Of a DNA stretch of 56,651 nucleotides, positions 1 through 10,054 are shown piece by piece. Position 1 is the first letter of the stretch; every line of letters begins with the position of its first letter. Origin of the DNA: a virus; the IMG/VR virus record IMGVR_UViG_3300021519_000012, positions 1 to 56,651 of that record, one strand, 5' to 3'. Under the pieces are notes generated by a model, which saw only the letters and a program-made list of their open reading frames with translations, searched no databases and was not told where the DNA came from. The position numbers were made by a program, and so were the translations under genes.

Positions 1-3000
1 TTTACTATTATGACTTTGATGCAACATCAACTGCAATTCCAGATGAAGTTCCTCAAACAATTGCTGCCTATGAATTTATTAAAGCCATTAGTCAACGAAT
101 TGTCAGCAATGAAGTCATAACTCCAATGCAAACAGCAGTGTCACAGGTAACAACTTTACCACCTGCTGCTGGCCTAGTTGCACAAACAATTAGCGATAAG
201 ATTGAAAAAATTATTAATATTATCGAAAACGGCCCAACTGTAATAAGAACTAAACAACCAATTAGCTTAACCACTTCAGTTAACGGTGATGAATTGTATG
301 CTTCACAAAATTTAGCAGCCAATAAAGAATTTATCAAAGCAGAAACTATTGCCTACATAAACAGTAGATATGTTTTCCAATACGACCACGCTAAATGCCG
401 TCGCGATGTAGGATATATGATTGACTCGGTAAGTTTTGATTTGCTATACGGCGGAAACCGTCAAGCAATTCAGTCAGGAACTTACTATTGGGGCTACAAT
501 AATGTAAGCACCAGCCTACCTTCTGAACAGGTTGCATCCACTGCGGCATATCAATATATGAAGTCGCTAATGACAAGTATTGTAACTGCTACTCCGATTG
601 CAGAAACATATCAAAGTTCAATAGCACAGGTAACAAACTTGCCAGCTGGAACTTCAGTAGAAGCTGATATTATGTCGGCAAATATTGATATTATAACAAA
701 TATTATTAACAATGGTCCGTCGATTGCAGCAGCAGGCAAACCTATTGGACTTACCCGTAGTAATAATGCATATACCAACAATGCTGCCAACCTAATTGAA
801 GCTAATCGCGACTTTATTCGTGCAGAAGTAAATGCCTATGTTCAATCTAATGTAAACGAACAAGTATTCTTGCCTTTCTATAATAAAGGTGCTAATGCAA
901 CATTGTCAGTAACTCGTAACTTTGATCTTATTACAAATATTATTCAAAATGGTCCAGGAGTTGCTCCTATTAAAACAGACGGCAACGGAATATTTGTAAA
1001 AACAGGTCTAAGCCTAGACGATATTAAAATAGCACCAGTTATTACTGCCATTACTACAGTGTCTAGCGGAGTTTATCAAGTAGATATTAGTCAAAGCACA
1101 GTCGGCTACGGCGATTCACAGTCATTATATTTTGGTCAAACTGCGGTGTTTCCACTATTAGATCCAGATGTTCCTGCTCGTTGGCAACAACGTCGCATTA
1201 ATCCTATTGGCTCAATGGGCGGCGCACTTATTGATGGTGGAGTTGTTTCAGATCGTGCACCGATTAACTCTTTCGTATTTGATGCGTTTACACAAGTTAA
1301 CCAAGGCGGTATCGGCATCCACGTAACAAACAACGGATATGCGCAGCTGGTATCGGTGTTTACAATTTTCTGTTCACAAGCAGTTTTAACTGAGAACGGC
1401 GGCATTTGTTCTATTACTAACTCCAACTCAAACTTTGGTGACTTATGCTTAATCTCTAAAGGGTATGGTAAAAGAGATTTCTCAGGATACATTTATAATC
1501 CTCCAGTGCTTCCATATTACCCATATGGTAAGTATCCATTAAATTCATCTATTGGCGTTTACATTGCTGATCCTAAGCTGCGTCCACACATTGGTTTATT
1601 ATTGGAAGTGCAGCCGCCAGTAGGATTTATTAACAATCAAGGCCTTCCTGGATTTGTAACAGGTAATACTAATGTGGGGACATTAACAACCGGCACTATT
1701 AATATTACCGGACTAGATACAACTGGTATGGTAGTTGGTCAAACGTTCTATGTAAGAGATCAATACGGTAAGTTTGTTGACAGCGATAATCAACCTTATG
1801 TAACTCCGGGCACTATTATCTCCGATATTAATTTCCAGAGTATTACATTGAACTATCCATTAAATTCTGGTGGTGGTGATTCAAACAATAACAATTATTT
1901 TAATTTGTATAGTTGTGGTAATGCATATTACACTGTTTTATCTAGCACAGTATTACCTGATCCAATTGTTCCGGGAACATTGCTATTGCCTAACAATCAA
2001 AATGCTGAAGAAGTTACAAGTTTTGGGTATATAAGTTCCATCACAGAATTGATTGTTAACAATATAGCAATCACTCCGTTGCAAACAGTATCAACACAGG
2101 TATTTGATTATACTTTATCAGCAGGAGCCGGCGCAATTTCGTTTATTAATAATGAATTAAGTCTAATGGGTAGCATATTAACCAACGGCCTAAGCTCTGC
2201 ACCTGCAATTACTACATCTGGCACCAAGCCATCTGGCACAGTATATGAAGATGCTGCTGGGTTGTTACAAGCTAACAGAACATTTATTCAAGACGAAGTA
2301 ATTGAATATGTAAATCAAACATTCTTTTCATTAAATTATGATAAAGTAAAATGTGCTCGTGACACAGGATTAATTGTTGATGCTATTGCACAAGATTTAT
2401 TATTCAGCACATCAAGTCAGTCAACATTTGCCGCTATTCAATATTGGGCGCAAGATGGATACGTCGGTGCTATTGCTGATGAACTTACAACTACAACTAA
2501 CACTATTAACTATGTTAAAACAGTAGCTCAAGAAATTGTTCAAGGAATTGTTGGCACACGCTACTCAACTGGCACACAAATTACTGCAATGACTACTGCT
2601 ACATCAGCAGAAGCTAATACTATTGGCACAGACTTTGATGTCATTACAAATATTTTATCTACTGGAACTGCAGGCGTTACAAATATTATTGTTCCTAATA
2701 GCTTAACTTCTAGCACCAATGTTAATGTTGCTAATGCTTATGCTTTATTACAAGCAAATAAAGAATACATTGCACAAGAAGCAATTGCATACATCACATC
2801 AACTACTGATATTAGTTTCACATACGACCAATCTACATGCATGCGCGATGTAGGCTTTATGATTGACTCTGTATCTTTTGACCTATTGTATGGAGGCAAT
2901 CGCCAAGCAGTTCAGTCAGGTGTTTACTACTATGGTTACTCGACTGCTACTGTTATTAACAATGAAATTCCAGAAACCATCGATGCATATAATCATATCA

Positions 3001-3785
3001 GTTCATTAACACAACAAATTGTATTAGGTCAAACAGTGACTGCACTACAAACAACAGTAGCACAGGTAAAAAATCTTCCTATAGGCACAACTGCTGAAGT
3101 TACTGCTATGCAAACTAGCATTAATACAATTACAAATATTATTCAAAATGGGCCAAGCGTTGCCAACGGCGGAACTCCGATTAGCCTAACTGCTAGCACT
3201 AATACTAATGTAATAAATGCCGCAAAGATTCTTGAAGCTAATCGTGCGTTTATTAAAGCTGAAGTTATTGCCTACATTGATGGCAAATATGTAACATATA
3301 ATCGTGCAAAATGTCGTCGAGATGTTGGATTGATTGTTGATGCATTATCCTATGACTTAGCAACAGGCGGAAACTACAATGCAGTTATTGCAGGTAAGAG
3401 CTACTATGCACAAACAGGCACATTCCACCTAGTAAACATTGAAGAAAATATTACAGATCCTGCACTATTCCCAGATGGCGCAATTATTAATTACTATCAA
3501 CGTTCGTATCAATCAGCTTCTGGTTATTTGTTTGAGTATGTTGGTGCTGGTACTAACTATGGATCATTACCACAACGCGGTAAGGCCGACCCAATTCAGG
3601 CCCAAGAAGTTGTTCAATTAAATAACGGTAAGGTATTCTTTACATCAACTGACCAAAACGGTGACTTCCGTATTGGCCCAGGATTGGTAATTAGCCAAGC
3701 AACTGGTGTATTATCAGGTCGTACATTTACTAAATCGTTGTTTGCAAACTTAACGCCATTCATATTGGCAATTGAAGGAATCTAA
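1..3785 (+). CDS. Giant virion structural protein, C-terminal part (5' end outside window)
   Basis: The reading frame is open from the first bases of the window (first full codon at position 3) and the residues before the first internal ATG (126) match the repeat pattern found further on, so this is the C-terminal part of a longer gene. It is built from repeated modules: a cysteine/aspartate segment of the form YD-x-x-KC-x-RDVG followed by IDSVSFDLLYGGNRQA, centred near nt 380-500, 2330-2455, 2815-2945 and 3290-3410, alternating with coiled segments of the type ITNIIQNGPS. The end (VFFTSTDQNGDFRIGPG, then a short tail) resembles the C-terminus of very large virion structural proteins of aquatic T4-like phages. 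Role inferred: tail or baseplate-associated fibre or whisker. Exact function unknown. A small structural gene follows 2 nt after the stop. Confidence 0.8.
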   Translation, partial: YYYDFDATSTAIPDEVPQTIAAYEFIKAISQRIVSNEVITPMQTAVSQVTTLPPAAGLVAQTISDKIEKIINIIENGPTVIRTKQPISLTTSVNGDELYASQNLAANKEFIKAETIAYINSRYVFQYDHAKCRRDVGYMIDSVSFDLLYGGNRQAIQSGTYYWGYNNVSTSLPSEQVASTAAYQYMKSLMTSIVTATPIAETYQSSIAQVTNLPAGTSVEADIMSANIDIITNIINNGPSIAAAGKPIGLTRSNNAYTNNAANLIEANRDFIRAEVNAYVQSNVNEQVFLPFYNKGANATLSVTRNFDLITNIIQNGPGVAPIKTDGNGIFVKTGLSLDDIKIAPVITAITTVSSGVYQVDISQSTVGYGDSQSLYFGQTAVFPLLDPDVPARWQQRRINPIGSMGGALIDGGVVSDRAPINSFVFDAFTQVNQGGIGIHVTNNGYAQLVSVFTIFCSQAVLTENGGICSITNSNSNFGDLCLISKGYGKRDFSGYIYNPPVLPYYPYGKYPLNSSIGVYIADPKLRPHIGLLLEVQPPVGFINNQGLPGFVTGNTNVGTLTTGTINITGLDTTGMVVGQTFYVRDQYGKFVDSDNQPYVTPGTIISDINFQSITLNYPLNSGGGDSNNNNYFNLYSCGNAYYTVLSSTVLPDPIVPGTLLLPNNQNAEEVTSFGYISSITELIVNNIAITPLQTVSTQVFDYTLSAGAGAISFINNELSLMGSILTNGLSSAPAITTSGTKPSGTVYEDAAGLLQANRTFIQDEVIEYVNQTFFSLNYDKVKCARDTGLIVDAIAQDLLFSTSSQSTFAAIQYWAQDGYVGAIADELTTTTNTINYVKTVAQEIVQGIVGTRYSTGTQITAMTTATSAEANTIGTDFDVITNILSTGTAGVTNIIVPNSLTSSTNVNVANAYALLQANKEYIAQEAIAYITSTTDISFTYDQSTCMRDVGFMIDSVSFDLLYGGNRQAVQSGVYYYGYSTATVINNEIPETIDAYNHISSLTQQIVLGQTVTALQTTVAQVKNLPIGTTAEVTAMQTSINTITNIIQNGPSVANGGTPISLTASTNTNVINAAKILEANRAFIKAEVIAYIDGKYVTYNRAKCRRDVGLIVDALSYDLATGGNYNAVIAGKSYYAQTGTFHLVNIEENITDPALFPDGAIINYYQRSYQSASGYLFEYVGAGTNYGSLPQRGKADPIQAQEVVQLNNGKVFFTSTDQNGDFRIGPGLVISQATGVLSGRTFTKSLFANLTPFILAIEGI

Positions 3786-3787
3786 AA

Positions 3788-4174
3788 ATGGCTCTATTAC
3801 CATTAAACGTTTTTAAAACTAAGACAGCCGTGTTAACAACCGGCACTAATACTAGAATATACACTGCTCCGGTGGGTGCAACTGCTATTATTTTGATGGC
3901 CAACGCGGCAAACATTGATAATACTAATACACACCTTGTTAGTTTTGTGCATTATAGAAATCTTCCAGTATTGCCCGATACACAGGGTAATGACGGACAA
4001 GCAGGCAATACATATACCGAACAGGTAGTAGGATTTCCGATTCCGTCAAATAATGCTGCAAACTTAATTGCAGGTAAAATGATTATTGAAAGCCTAGATA
4101 GTATTATTGCTTATACGGATTCAGAAGGTGCAATAAAAATAACAATGAGCGTCCTAGAGACAGCAAACAGCTAA
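3788..4174 (+). CDS. Small virion structural protein, unknown
   Basis: A 128-residue protein starting at ATG 3788, two bases after the stop of the giant structural gene, with a GGAA ribosome-binding site in that gene's end. No signal peptide or membrane segment is visible. The sequence is rich in T, N, V and A with alternating hydrophobic residues (GTNTRIYTAPVGATAIILMA), suggesting a small beta-sandwich. Location between two tail genes and the overlapping translation suggest a tail or baseplate component. I do not recognise a named family. Confidence 0.7.
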   Translation: MALLPLNVFKTKTAVLTTGTNTRIYTAPVGATAIILMANAANIDNTNTHLVSFVHYRNLPVLPDTQGNDGQAGNTYTEQVVGFPIPSNNAANLIAGKMIIESLDSIIAYTDSEGAIKITMSVLETANS

Positions 4175-4175
4175 C

Positions 4176-5102
4176 ATGCCAACCTTATTAAATGGCGGCG
4201 CACCTTTAAGAGGTACGTACGGCACCCAAACAATATTCATCACGCTGCCAACAGCGCAGTTGAGCTTGGGTCAAACTCCTACAAGAGATACAGGTTATAC
4301 TCTTGTTACAGGAGCCAATGGGCAGTTATTTTTTACTGCTACAATGGGAGCCATTTATTTTTCAAGCGGCACAATTCAGTCTAATGTTCCAAATAGAGAC
4401 CTTGTTATTCAGTCAACAGGCACCGGCGCAGTAAGACTAGAAGGTAATGTTTTAATTAACGGTAAAGATATTACTGAACTTACCGGCACCATTAATGATT
4501 TAACAGTAACAAATTTAACAGTTACTGGTCAAGCTCTATTTACATCAGCAACCAGTACAGCAACATTTGCAGGCGACCTAACTGCCCAGGCAATTTATGA
4601 TTCTGGCAATCGTGTTCTAACATCGTTTACCGTTGTTACAAGCGACGGACTTATTGGCGGACAAGTAGTTAGTTTTAACTCAAGCACGATTACATTAAAG
4701 AACACAGGTGTTTTAGAAATACTACCCGGCGCAGATATATCGTTAGATACACCAACTGGCATTGTAACCGTTTCAAGCACAGCTACTTTACAAAGTGTAA
4801 CCAACAGAGGCTCAACTACCACCAATGCAATTCATATTACTAGTGTAACTAGTTCTACAACATCTACACAAGGTGCATTAAAAGTAGATGGCGGAGTAGG
4901 GATTGGTGGTGACGTGCATGTTGGTGGGCAAGTTTATAGTGCTTGGGGTCAACCGCTATATACAATTAGAGTTTTAACAGATACTACTCCTCCAATTGAT
5001 GCTAGAATTGGAGATTTTTGGATTGACCCAGCAGAAGGTGTAGAATATCAATTTGTTCCAAGTGGAACCGGTGGTGCTTGGGTACAATTTATAGGATTTT
5101 AA
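4176..5102 (+). CDS. Tail fibre-like protein with GGVGIGG module
   Basis: A 308-residue protein, first of the paralogous fibre set. It has an N-terminal region unlike its neighbours, a middle with ITNLTVTGQ-type beta repeats, a module of the form TSTQGALKVDGGVGIGGDVHVGGQ near residues 228-250, and a C-terminal domain (GDFWIDPAEGVEYQF...GGAWVQFIGF) of the G-x-x-W-x-D type that recurs in the other fibre genes and the tail sheath. The gene starts one base after the preceding stop and is followed 7 nt later by the next fibre gene, so it is translated as part of one polycistron. Function inferred as tail fibre or fibre adaptor. Confidence 0.75.
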   Translation: MPTLLNGGAPLRGTYGTQTIFITLPTAQLSLGQTPTRDTGYTLVTGANGQLFFTATMGAIYFSSGTIQSNVPNRDLVIQSTGTGAVRLEGNVLINGKDITELTGTINDLTVTNLTVTGQALFTSATSTATFAGDLTAQAIYDSGNRVLTSFTVVTSDGLIGGQVVSFNSSTITLKNTGVLEILPGADISLDTPTGIVTVSSTATLQSVTNRGSTTTNAIHITSVTSSTTSTQGALKVDGGVGIGGDVHVGGQVYSAWGQPLYTIRVLTDTTPPIDARIGDFWIDPAEGVEYQFVPSGTGGAWVQFIGF

Positions 5103-5109
5103 TTAAGAC

Positions 5110-6420
5110 ATGCCAATTTTAACCTTTCCGTCAAATCCTTTAGTAGGGGATATCTATACACTAGGAACTAGATCCTGGCGTTGGAACGGCACCGCTTGGC
5201 AATTGCAAAGTAGTGTTCAAAGTTTAGATCCTTTTACTATTGTTCGAGGCATAGTCACTACTTCTACTAATTCTACAAGTACAAGCTCAGGCGGCCTGAT
5301 TGTATATGGTGGTGTAGGTATTGGCAAAGATTTATGGGCAACTCGAATTTATGCTACAGAAATTTATCAAGATGGTTCTCGAGTTGGTATTGTAGATCTC
5401 CAAGCTGGTACCGGAATACAGATTACAACAAGCGGTGTTGCTACTTACACTATTACAAATATAGGAGTGACCAGCCTAACTGGCACACCATATATTGGAG
5501 TTAGTTCAAACACCGGCAGCGTGACTTTAACCAACCTTGGCGTTCAAACGCTAACTGCCGGAACAGATACTGCGGTATCATCGAATACCGGTACAATTAC
5601 TGTTTGGAATACAAGTACCTTACAAAGCATAACTGATCGAGAATCAACAACCACCAACGCTATTCATATTATCAATACAACATCTGGTAATACTGGTACA
5701 GGCGCATTGATAGTAGACGGCGGAGTGTATGTTGGTGGCGATTTATTTGTCACGGGGCTATTATTTTCAGGGGGCGCACCGCTATTAACAACTTCAAGTT
5801 TTGCTAGGAGTTTTAATACCGGAACAGATATTTCTATTATTGCTGACCCAGGAACTGGCGCAGTTACGATTTCTAATACTTCTACATTACAATCAGTAAC
5901 ACTCCGAGGATCAACGACTACAAACCGCGTAACTTTTGCCAATACAGTTAATGCAACATCAACACAAACTGGTGCTATTTTAGTAAGGGGTGGTATTGGG
6001 GTAGGCAAAGACATATATGCAGCAGGTAATATAACAGCAAATAATGTAACTGCAAATAGTGTGGTTATTGGAAATTCATTATACAGTTACTTTACAAGCC
6101 CTGTGATTACTACCGGTGCTGCGGTAAATCTTGATGCATTTAATGTTAACGACTATAGAACAGCAAAATATTTGGTGCAGGTTGTTGATAATGGATTTAT
6201 ACCTAATTTGATACACAGTGCAGAATTGTTAGTAACACACGATCACGGCGGTTTTGGCACAACTGGATATATTGTTCAGTACGGAATTGTTACAAATATG
6301 GGCGAATTAGGGTCGTGGGACTCTGTATACAGTGGCGGACTGCTACAGCTACAGTTTACTCCTAATTATATACCAACAAGCATGGTAATTAAAGTTAACA
6401 GAACGGTCATGACGACCTAA
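5110..6420 (+). CDS. Tail fibre protein, 436 residues
   Basis: The protein begins with a compact module FPSNPLVGDIYTLGTRSWRW-NGTAW (residues 5-29), a common N-terminal element of fibre proteins in aquatic T4-like phages. GGVGIGKDL/GGVYVGGDL/GGIGVGKDI modules follow, separated by the recurring text TAGTDTAVSSNTGTITVWN. The last ~100 residues (YRTAKYLVQVVDNG...YGIVTNMGELGSWDSVY...LQFTPNY) form a discrete domain that is shared with the end of the next gene. Known from family context: such repeats are fibre shafts and the C-terminal domain is the tip candidate. No signal peptide. Promoter-like AATAAATA follows the stop. Confidence 0.8.
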   Translation: MPILTFPSNPLVGDIYTLGTRSWRWNGTAWQLQSSVQSLDPFTIVRGIVTTSTNSTSTSSGGLIVYGGVGIGKDLWATRIYATEIYQDGSRVGIVDLQAGTGIQITTSGVATYTITNIGVTSLTGTPYIGVSSNTGSVTLTNLGVQTLTAGTDTAVSSNTGTITVWNTSTLQSITDRESTTTNAIHIINTTSGNTGTGALIVDGGVYVGGDLFVTGLLFSGGAPLLTTSSFARSFNTGTDISIIADPGTGAVTISNTSTLQSVTLRGSTTTNRVTFANTVNATSTQTGAILVRGGIGVGKDIYAAGNITANNVTANSVVIGNSLYSYFTSPVITTGAAVNLDAFNVNDYRTAKYLVQVVDNGFIPNLIHSAELLVTHDHGGFGTTGYIVQYGIVTNMGELGSWDSVYSGGLLQLQFTPNYIPTSMVIKVNRTVMTT

Positions 6421-6432
6421 TATGGCAAAAGC

Positions 6433-6440
6433 AATAAATA
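6433..6440 (+). promoter_or_regulatory. T4-type late promoter box AATAAATA
   Basis: Seven of eight bases match the T4 late consensus TATAAATA. It lies in the short gap between two fibre genes, 31 nt before the ATG at 6472. An intervening CGGAGAG ribosome-binding site supports a leadered transcript. Confidence 0.55.
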
Positions 6441-6471
6441 TACTAGATTGAATCCACCGGAGAGCATTTAA

Positions 6472-9400
6472 ATGGCAACATCAAAAGACTTTATAGTCAA
6501 AAATGGCATACAAATATTAGGAGTTGGCACAACTGTCGCTACTAATACTGGCACAGGTGCGTTAATTGTAAGCGGTGGAGCAGGATTTAACGGCGATATA
6601 TTTGCAAAAAATATATACTCACAAAGTAGTCAGGTTATTACTACAGCTACGTTAGCAAACTATGGTGTTAGTTCTATTTCTGCAGGTACAGATACAGCGG
6701 TCAGCGCAAGTACTGGGTCTGTTGTAATATGGAATACCTCAACGCTACAATCGATTACTAGTCGTGGTGCAATAACTCCTAGCGCAATTACAATTACCAA
6801 TACTACAGATGCAACTACAACAGGCTCCGGTGCCTTGATTGTATCTGGTGGAGTTGGCGTTGGTCTAAATTTAATTGTTGGAAATACTATTGCAGCAGGA
6901 TTTAACAGTGCAAACTTTATTAAATTAACTGGTGCAGTTTCAACAAACGCAGTTACATTAAACGCTACAGGTACAGATGCTACTGTAAACATGAATATTG
7001 TTGCCAAAGGCAACGGTAGTGTAGTTGTTACAAGCACCGCTGCGGCTGCTGATACAGCTTCTGGAGCATTAATTGTAGCTGGTGGTGCAGGGATAGGCGG
7101 CAATTTATATGCTAAAAATATCTTTGACAACAACAATCGTGTACTAACAAACGTTGTTCTTAACAGTGGCCCCGGTATCAGCATTGCTAACTTAGGAACT
7201 GTAGGTTCGACTATTAGTTTCAGGGTTGATAACAGTGGTGTTACTGCAACTATTGGAACAACATACTTAGGCGTTAGTTCACAAACTGGTATTGTAACAT
7301 TTACCAACTTAGGTGTTCAAACAATTGTTGCTGGTACAGATACACAAATCGTATCAACTGGTATTAACGGTACTGGTACTGTTACAATTAATAGTACAGC
7401 TACATTACAAACTATCACCAATCGTGGTAGTACAACAAATAATCAAATTAACTTTACTAATCTAACCAATGCTACTACAGCGACTAACGGTGCGTTAGTA
7501 GTAAGCGGCGGTGTCGGAGTTGGCAAAGATGTAATGATTGGCGGTAGAATGAATGTCTACGGTCCTGTAACATTCTCTGACACTGTAACATTTAGTGGTA
7601 CAGCAACATACGTTCTAAGTACAAATACATATTACACAGATAATATTTTAGAAATTCACGTACCGCCAACAGGTGTATACGGTAATTGGACATACGATGA
7701 CGGCAAAGACATTGGGTTCCGTTTCCACTATTACAACAGAACAACTTCAACAGATACAAATGCGGCCCTTGTAATAGCCAACGACACACAAGTACTTGAA
7801 TGGTACGGCTCTGGCGCAGAAAGCACAGGCAGTACATTTACTTCTGCTACATACGGTGTATTTAAAACTGGTGTAATCCAGTTAATGAATACTGCAACCA
7901 ATGCTCAGAATGCAGTCTCTGGTGCATTACAAGTAGCTGGTGGTGTCGGGGTTGCGTTAACACAGTGGGTAGGCGGGACTGGTGGTACTGCTAGCAAAAC
8001 CGCTGTAAGTCAACAGGCATTTATTGTTAATGCCAACGGTTTAGGTGTTAACGGTGATTCATACTTTGCTAACAACATAGGTATTGGCGGCAGCGAAACA
8101 GTTGCAGGTAACCTAGGAGTAACAGGTGTAACAACGTCTGGTAGTTTATTAGTAACTAGTGGCTCAACCCTAAACGGTAACGTTGCAATTAATAGTAATT
8201 TAGGTGTTAGTGGACAGTTAAATGTAACAGGAACTTCAGTATTAAATGGTAACTCAACTGTTAACGGTACTCTTGGTGTTGCTGGCGCATTTAATGTAAC
8301 TGGTACAACTCTATTAGTTGGCATAACAACCATCACTAACACAACTATTGCAACATCAACAGCATCAGCGGCATTTACTGTAGCTGGCGGTGTTGGTATT
8401 GGTAAAAACCTATGGGTAGGTGGGGATGTATTTGTTGCCGGAACCATTAATGCAAGTATTACTGGTATTACTACTACTGCTACTAACATTGCTGCTGGTA
8501 CAGCTGGCCAAGTTCCTTATCAAACATCGCCTGGTGTAACTAATTTCTATGGTCCAGGAACTGCTGGTGACGTATTAATCAGCAACAGTACGGCTGGTCC
8601 AAGATATCAAAACACACTAACATTAGCTGGCACAGTACAAGCAGTATCAACAAATACAGGGGCATTCCAAGTAGTTGGCGGTGCCGCTGTTGGTAGTAAC
8701 TTGTTTGTTGGTAATAACTTTGTTGTATCAGGTACATCGATCCTTGTTGGCGCTACAACATTACAAGGTGCGGTAACTGCTAACTCAACACTAGGTGTGT
8801 TGGGTAACTTTAACGTAACTGGTACTACATTATTATCAGGCACTTCAGTATTCAACGGTGCTGCAACTGCTAACTCAACATTAGGAGTTGCTGGCGCATT
8901 AAACGTAACTGGTACAACAACATTAGTTGGTGGACTAAACGGTACAGCAGCAACATTATCAGGTAACTTAGGTGTAACTGGTACAACAATGCTAGTTGGC
9001 GGATTAAATGCTGCTGGTGCAACATTCTCCGGCAACATAGGTGTAACTGGAACCACATTATTAAGCGGTATTGCTACTGTTGGAAATACTACAAACTCAA
9101 CATCAACAACAACTGGTGCATTGGTAGTTAAAGGTGGCGCAGCTATTGGTGGGGATTTGTGGGTAGGTGGAAACATTTATCTAGATGGTGTTGGCCTAGA
9201 TACTGTTTATGGTACAACAGCTACATTCTCATATGCAAATATTACAGGAACAGGCGTTGCATTATATGTAACCAATAATGCAATAGTTAACGGTAACTTA
9301 ACTGCTACAACATTTAATGTAATCGGCCGTAGTACACTACAAGATGTTACTGCCGCAAACGTTACTGTTACAACATTAACAGTTACAGGCAACGAAGTAG

Positions 9401-9972
9401 TTAACGGTAACTTAGGCGTTGCTGGAACTTTCAGCGTAACAGGTACATCAGTACATGTAGGTAGTGCAGCATTTAACGGTAACGTAGGCATTTCTGCTAA
9501 CTTTAACGTAACAGGAACATCTGTATTAAATGGAAACGCTGCATTTAATACCAATGCAGGTATTGCTGGTAACTTAAACGTTACGGGTACTTCAGTATTA
9601 AGCAGTCCTGTAACTGTTCAATCAGTAAGTCAGTACAGTGCCTATGCAAGTCCAAATACAACAACAAGTGTTACATTAACATTAGACAGTTTTGTTGCAG
9701 TTACATACAGAACTGCAAAGTATGTATGTCAAGTAGTAGATAGCGGAGTAATTCCGAATAAAGTACAAGTAGAAGAATTTTTAGTGTTCCACGACAACTA
9801 TGGTTCAACAACCACAGCGTATATTATATCATACGGTATTGGAACAAACACAGGTGAGATGGGAACTTGGGATGCTGTATATGCTGGCGGCAGTGTATCG
9901 CTACAGTTTACACCAAATTATACTCCAGGATCACTAGTTGTTAAAACTGTAAGAACTTCAATCACTACATAA
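6472..9972 (+). CDS. Large tail fibre protein, 1166 residues
   Basis: The start ATG has a good ribosome-binding site (CGGAGAG, 7 nt upstream). The protein opens with ATSKDFIVKNGIQILGVGT, the same opening as the gene at 10055. It is a long series of GGVGIG/GGAGIGG modules, followed by a stretch of short repeats LGVTGTTLLSGTSVFNGAATANSTL (positions about 8080-9600) likely to form a beta-helical shaft. A distinct domain at residues about 370-470 (STNTYYTDNILEIH, DDGKDIGFRFHYY, VLEWYGSGAES) recurs in the gene at 13075. The C-terminal ~100 residues match the end of the preceding fibre. Likely a distal tail fibre. Host receptor unknown. Confidence 0.82.
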   Translation: MATSKDFIVKNGIQILGVGTTVATNTGTGALIVSGGAGFNGDIFAKNIYSQSSQVITTATLANYGVSSISAGTDTAVSASTGSVVIWNTSTLQSITSRGAITPSAITITNTTDATTTGSGALIVSGGVGVGLNLIVGNTIAAGFNSANFIKLTGAVSTNAVTLNATGTDATVNMNIVAKGNGSVVVTSTAAAADTASGALIVAGGAGIGGNLYAKNIFDNNNRVLTNVVLNSGPGISIANLGTVGSTISFRVDNSGVTATIGTTYLGVSSQTGIVTFTNLGVQTIVAGTDTQIVSTGINGTGTVTINSTATLQTITNRGSTTNNQINFTNLTNATTATNGALVVSGGVGVGKDVMIGGRMNVYGPVTFSDTVTFSGTATYVLSTNTYYTDNILEIHVPPTGVYGNWTYDDGKDIGFRFHYYNRTTSTDTNAALVIANDTQVLEWYGSGAESTGSTFTSATYGVFKTGVIQLMNTATNAQNAVSGALQVAGGVGVALTQWVGGTGGTASKTAVSQQAFIVNANGLGVNGDSYFANNIGIGGSETVAGNLGVTGVTTSGSLLVTSGSTLNGNVAINSNLGVSGQLNVTGTSVLNGNSTVNGTLGVAGAFNVTGTTLLVGITTITNTTIATSTASAAFTVAGGVGIGKNLWVGGDVFVAGTINASITGITTTATNIAAGTAGQVPYQTSPGVTNFYGPGTAGDVLISNSTAGPRYQNTLTLAGTVQAVSTNTGAFQVVGGAAVGSNLFVGNNFVVSGTSILVGATTLQGAVTANSTLGVLGNFNVTGTTLLSGTSVFNGAATANSTLGVAGALNVTGTTTLVGGLNGTAATLSGNLGVTGTTMLVGGLNAAGATFSGNIGVTGTTLLSGIATVGNTTNSTSTTTGALVVKGGAAIGGDLWVGGNIYLDGVGLDTVYGTTATFSYANITGTGVALYVTNNAIVNGNLTATTFNVIGRSTLQDVTAANVTVTTLTVTGNEVVNGNLGVAGTFSVTGTSVHVGSAAFNGNVGISANFNVTGTSVLNGNAAFNTNAGIAGNLNVTGTSVLSSPVTVQSVSQYSAYASPNTTTSVTLTLDSFVAVTYRTAKYVCQVVDSGVIPNKVQVEEFLVFHDNYGSTTTAYIISYGIGTNTGEMGTWDAVYAGGSVSLQFTPNYTPGSLVVKTVRTSITT

Positions 9973-9980
9973 AAAAGTAG

Positions 9981-9988
9981 GATAAGTA
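9981..9988 (+). promoter_or_regulatory. Variant late promoter box GATAAGTA
   Basis: Six of eight bases match TATAAATA, and the core is TAAGTA. The same 8-mer occurs at 17889 before another tail gene, and a related AATAAGTA occurs at 29503. It sits 66 nt before ATG 10055. Confidence 0.35.
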
Positions 9989-9993
9989 ATACG

Positions 9994-10012
9994 GGTGCGT
10001 ATGTTGCGCACC
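9994..10012 (+). other. Leader hairpin between fibre genes
   Basis: GGTGCG and CGCACC pair across a 7-base loop. No T-run follows, so this is not a standard terminator. It would lie in the 5' leader of the gene at 10055 if transcription starts at the GATAAGTA box. Role unknown. Confidence 0.35.
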
Positions 10013-10054
10013 ACACAATTTAAGTAACTTGCCGTTACGTGGAAAGGGAAACTA

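Noticed and set aside
6660-7307. Long minus-strand open frames opposite the fibre genes (also 8010-8489, 8607-9176, 9207-9554 and others)
   Set aside because: They arise because the fibre repeats are rich in codons whose complements avoid stops. Translations are low-complexity Val/Pro/Ala strings, without ribosome-binding sites, fully inside real genes.
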